In this document: one piece after another, positions 61,686-64,000 of the stretch
Position numbering within the stretch: position 1 is the first letter of the stretch
Layout: each line of letters begins with the position of its first letter
DNA from: Prevotella sp.
GTDB lineage: Bacteria; Bacteroidota; Bacteroidia; Bacteroidales; Bacteroidaceae
Assembly: GCA_017443345.1 (NCBI GenBank)
Contig: JAFSNR010000097.1
Coordinates: forward strand, 1 to 64,000
Length of the DNA stretch: 64,000 bases
Direction: 5' to 3'
Notes under the pieces: model-generated
The model's input: only the letters and a program-made list of their open reading frames with translations
What the model was told of the DNA's origin: nothing
Database searches by the model: none
Program-made: the position numbers and the translations under genes

Positions 61686-63848
61686 ATGGTACAAATGAGC
61701 AATTCATTTAGCGGCAAGCCTCGCCAGGCGAGCATGGCTGCTTACCGCCAACTGCTGGCGGAGAATCACGTGGAGGAAATCCTCCAGGATGTGAAGCAGA
61801 ACAAAAATTTGGATCGCAAGAAGGAATTGCCTGTATGGCTGCCTCTTGCAGAGTGTTTTAGTAATGGTACGCGTAAGGCCGAAGACGCTCAGCCCTCAGG
61901 ACTCTACTTCCTCGATATCGACGAGAAAGGCCTGACAGAGCAGCTTTGGAATAAGGTACGCGAGGAGAACCTCATTGAGGAATTCCGAATCGTGTACTTT
62001 GCCGAGAGTGCTGGAGGTGGAACCCACATCTGGGCTTGGCGCACACCAGGACTATCTATCGAGGAGGACATCCAGAAGCTGGCGAGTCGGCTGGGTGTCA
62101 GTTACGACTCGCATGTAACAGATCTGGCCCGTTGCTGTTTCATGGTTTCTGAGCAGTATGTGAAGCTGTTGGATCCTGTGGTCTTTGAGCCTCTGAGTGA
62201 GGAGCTGCGTGAACTCTATGCCACACCTATTATTAATAAGGTGGAGCCGACGGAGACGAAGAATTCTCAATTGTCAATTATCAATTCTCAATTGTCAATG
62301 AATTACAAGGGCATTCCTTACGAAAAGATTGTTCAGGCCTTGCTCTGGAAGTTGGGTTACGGCGATGCTCCTGCCGAGGGTGAGCGCAATACGGCCCTCT
62401 ACACCATGAGCCGTTATCTGCGATTCATCTGCGATTTCGACGAACAGAAGCTCTTCCAGATTCTGCCCCATTGGGGATTGGCTGACCACGAGGTGCTCTC
62501 CACCATCAAGAGTGCTGTGGGCAGTGTCCGTCCCACAGAGATGCCTTCGCAGATGAAAGATGTTCTCGCATTCTTGGGTGCGGCTGGGGAAGATGGGACC
62601 GAGGAATCGGATGAATCTCTCGCTACACCCGTCAATCAAGAGTTGCCTGGTATTCTTCAGGATCTGGCCGATCATGCTCCAGAGGAGTTCAAGGAGGCGA
62701 CGCTGATCGCTGCGATGCCCATGCTAGGCACATTGGCAACAAGTGTTCGAGCCAAGTATCGCGATGGAAAGTTGAACTCTCCGAGTTTCATCGTCGATAT
62801 CGAGGCACCTCAGGCCACAGGTAAGTCGTTCGTCGACAATGAGTTCGAGCTGCTGATGGACCCCATCATCAAGCAGGACGAGGTGGAATGGCAGAAGGAG
62901 ATTGAGTACTCGTTGGCCAAGAAGGATGGTCAGGAGGTGGAAAATCCCTGCTCCAACATCCGCATCATCGAGCCCAACATTGGTGTATCGGCCTTCTTGG
63001 AGCGAGCCCTCTATGCCAAAGGCAAGCATCTCTTCACCTATGCCCCTGAGATTGAGACGGTGCTGAAGAACAACAAGGGTGGTGCATGGACGGAGAAGAA
63101 CGATCTGTTCCGACTCGCCTACGATAACAAACCTTGGGGTCAGCATCGCATCTCGAAGGACTCGTTCTCTGGTAAGGTTACCTTGTTTTATAACATGGTG
63201 ATGTGTGGAACGCCCAACAAGTGCCGGGCCTTCTTTGCGGATGCCGAGAGTGGTTTGGTGAGCCGAGTAACACCTGTACAGTTGCCCGACATGATTGGTG
63301 CCAAGATGCCAGAGTTCAAGGTCTGGACCAAGGAGGAAGAAGAGAAGGTGAAGCGTCTGTGTCTCTGCTTGATGGACGAGGAGGGCGAGGTGGATCTGCC
63401 TCTCATCAACCAGGCCATCGAGGAGTGGGACGAGTCGAAGCGTCAGGAGTATCTGCAAACGCTACGACCTTCGATTGATGTGCTTCGTCGTCGAGCTGCC
63501 CTCAACGGTTTCCGAGCAGGTTTGGTTGCCTATCTGCTGGAAGGTCGTCAGGAGACGGAGCGTGCCATCAAGTTTGCCCTCTGGTATGCTGAGCGTTGTT
63601 TCTACTACCAGTTGCTGATCTATGGCGACAAGATAGACGCCCTGCACAACGGCCAACTGAGTCTACAGGCCTCGAAGGGCAATATCCGCTATCTGGATAT
63701 CCTGCCCAAGGAGTTCACCAAGGAGGATCTAGTGAGCCTGCGCCTCTCCAACAACGAGTCGCCCGTGGTGAAAACCATCATCTGTCGCTGGGTCAAAGAG
63801 AAGATGGTCGAGAAAATCGGTACCAACCTCTGGCGAAAGTGCTCTTAA
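61686..63848 (+). CDS. BT4734-like N-terminal (VirE_N) plus DUF3987 protein, primase-helicase type
   Basis: 720 residues. Residues about 1-180 (SGLYFLDIDEKGLTEQLW, RIVYFAESAGGGTHIWAWR, DSHVTDLARCCFMVSE) match the BT4734-like domain, related to archaeo-eukaryotic primase cores with a D-x-D and a His. Residues about 190-260 are the VirE-type linker (GEGERNTALYTMSRYLR-like: AEGERNTALYTMSRYLRFIC). From about 325 the DUF3987 ATPase follows: SPSFIVDIEAPQATGKSFVDNEFELL (P-loop-like), HLFTYAPEIETVL, LFYNMVMCGTPNKCRAFFA. Such proteins occur in mobile elements and as chromosomal copies in Bacteroides and Prevotella; replication or defence roles are possible. An in-frame 21-base repeat encodes NSQLSII NSQLSMN at 62262-62303. 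Confidence 0.82.
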   Translation: MVQMSNSFSGKPRQASMAAYRQLLAENHVEEILQDVKQNKNLDRKKELPVWLPLAECFSNGTRKAEDAQPSGLYFLDIDEKGLTEQLWNKVREENLIEEFRIVYFAESAGGGTHIWAWRTPGLSIEEDIQKLASRLGVSYDSHVTDLARCCFMVSEQYVKLLDPVVFEPLSEELRELYATPIINKVEPTETKNSQLSIINSQLSMNYKGIPYEKIVQALLWKLGYGDAPAEGERNTALYTMSRYLRFICDFDEQKLFQILPHWGLADHEVLSTIKSAVGSVRPTEMPSQMKDVLAFLGAAGEDGTEESDESLATPVNQELPGILQDLADHAPEEFKEATLIAAMPMLGTLATSVRAKYRDGKLNSPSFIVDIEAPQATGKSFVDNEFELLMDPIIKQDEVEWQKEIEYSLAKKDGQEVENPCSNIRIIEPNIGVSAFLERALYAKGKHLFTYAPEIETVLKNNKGGAWTEKNDLFRLAYDNKPWGQHRISKDSFSGKVTLFYNMVMCGTPNKCRAFFADAESGLVSRVTPVQLPDMIGAKMPEFKVWTKEEEEKVKRLCLCLMDEEGEVDLPLINQAIEEWDESKRQEYLQTLRPSIDVLRRRAALNGFRAGLVAYLLEGRQETERAIKFALWYAERCFYYQLLIYGDKIDALHNGQLSLQASKGNIRYLDILPKEFTKEDLVSLRLSNNESPVVKTIICRWVKEKMVEKIGTNLWRKCS
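62262..62303 (+). repeat. In-frame 21-base tandem repeat in the primase-like gene
   Basis: AATTCTCAATTGTCAATTATC is followed directly by AATTCTCAATTGTCAATGAAT. Two units, in frame, between the BT4734-like and VirE-type parts, so probably in a linker. Confidence 0.8.
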
Positions 63849-63859
63849 ACAAAAGGTGA

Positions 63860-63890
63860 AGCCGGATGCGATTTGCATCCGGCTTTTTTT
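63860..63890 (+). terminator. Terminator after the primase-like gene
   Basis: AGCCGGATGC, loop GATTT, GCATCCGGCT, then seven T. Perfect 10-pair intrinsic terminator. Confidence 0.9.
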
Positions 63891-63895
63891 ATTCT

Positions 63896-64000
63896 TTACA
63901 TAAAACGTTGCCTGAACCAAAGAGAGAAAACAGGGTCTGTAATATAGAGTTGACGCATTTCTGAATAGATAAGATCACGCTCGATAAGGGCATCACGTAG
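63896..64000 (-). CDS. C-terminal end of an ATPase-like protein (cut by window edge)
   Basis: The leftward frame enters at 64000 and ends at TAA 63896-63898, giving LRDALIERDLIYSEMRQLYITDPVFSLWFRQRFM. The pattern L-x-x-LIExDLIY...YxxxDPVFxLWxR is the C-terminal winged-helix end of AAA ATPases of the archaeal-ATPase/DUF4143-like group that are frequent in Bacteroidales. Too little is visible for more. Confidence 0.55.
   Translation of the reverse strand, partial: LRDALIERDLIYSEMRQLYITDPVFSLWFRQRFM

Overview
The window looks like a chromosomal segment of a strict anaerobe of the Bacteroidales, most likely Prevotella or a close relative. The main signs are promoters of the Bacteroidetes type (TTTG, about 19-20 bases, then TAnnTTTG) in front of most transcription units, protein sequences that read like Prevotella homologues (MnmG, LeuS, YitT, DUF4254, a PorZ-like type IX secretion protein, DUF1593, a GH36 alpha-galactosidase), very few Shine-Dalgarno sequences, and a fumarate/aspartate fermentation gene set. 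No rRNA, tRNA or CRISPR array was seen.

Layout. 1-2.4 kb: the end of a fumarate reductase/succinate dehydrogenase cytochrome b gene, a secreted DUF1593 protein and a LUD-domain protein, all leftward. 2.4-9.5 kb: a rightward housekeeping run mnmG-apt-uvrC-dtd-two small membrane proteins-MazG-like-deoC, with two identical parS-like sites after mnmG and apt. 9.5-19.8 kb: polyprenyl synthase, polA, a DUF3237 protein, ychF-lgt, and mutS preceded by a lactonase. 19.8-22.1 kb: gene-poor, full of inverted and tandem repeats, with a beheaded LD-carboxypeptidase and an orphan promoter. 22.1-24.4 kb: AT-rich island with two glycosyltransferases and two small unknown proteins. 24.4-28.5 kb: a probable structured RNA, a HepT-like HEPN protein, Fic, a small tyrosine phosphatase, a cytidylate-kinase-like protein and an AlbA-type protein, several apparently leaderless. 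28.6-36.3 kb: leuS-yitT-rdgB-porZ, an outer-membrane barrel and a TrmH methyltransferase. 36.3-36.95 kb: a non-coding AT-rich region with a cluster of DnaA-box-like 9-mers, a candidate oriC. 36.9-43.4 kb: nadA, a lipoprotein, rubredoxin, glycosyltransferase 9, DUF4254, then acpP-fabF-rnc. 43.4-48.6 kb: leftward dcuB-ansB-porin-aspA, converting asparagine to aspartate to fumarate with C4-dicarboxylate exchange, which would feed the fumarate reductase whose gene starts the window. 48.7-55.7 kb: an AraC regulator, a partial cobalamin assembly set (cbiB, cobS, cobD, ABC ATPase) and two envelope glycosylation proteins in one leftward run. 55.8-58.7 kb: mntP and a GH36 alpha-galactosidase. 58.7-64 kb: a hipA-like relic, an HU-like protein, an unknown helical protein, a BT4734-like/DUF3987 primase-helicase-type protein, and the end of an ATPase-like gene.

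The most unusual recurring theme is a family of intergenic inverted arrays whose arms are built from tandem 6-12 base units (TGTAACnn, ATGACAR, CGATGACA, CCCTCCCGTCAT-like, GGTTACAT, GTGAAAR), usually around an AT-rich centre. At least five occur here, each with a different unit, and related short tandem units also sit in frame inside coding sequences (rdgB, the PorZ signal peptide, the primase-like gene). All calls come from reading the sequence by eye; nothing was searched or computed.
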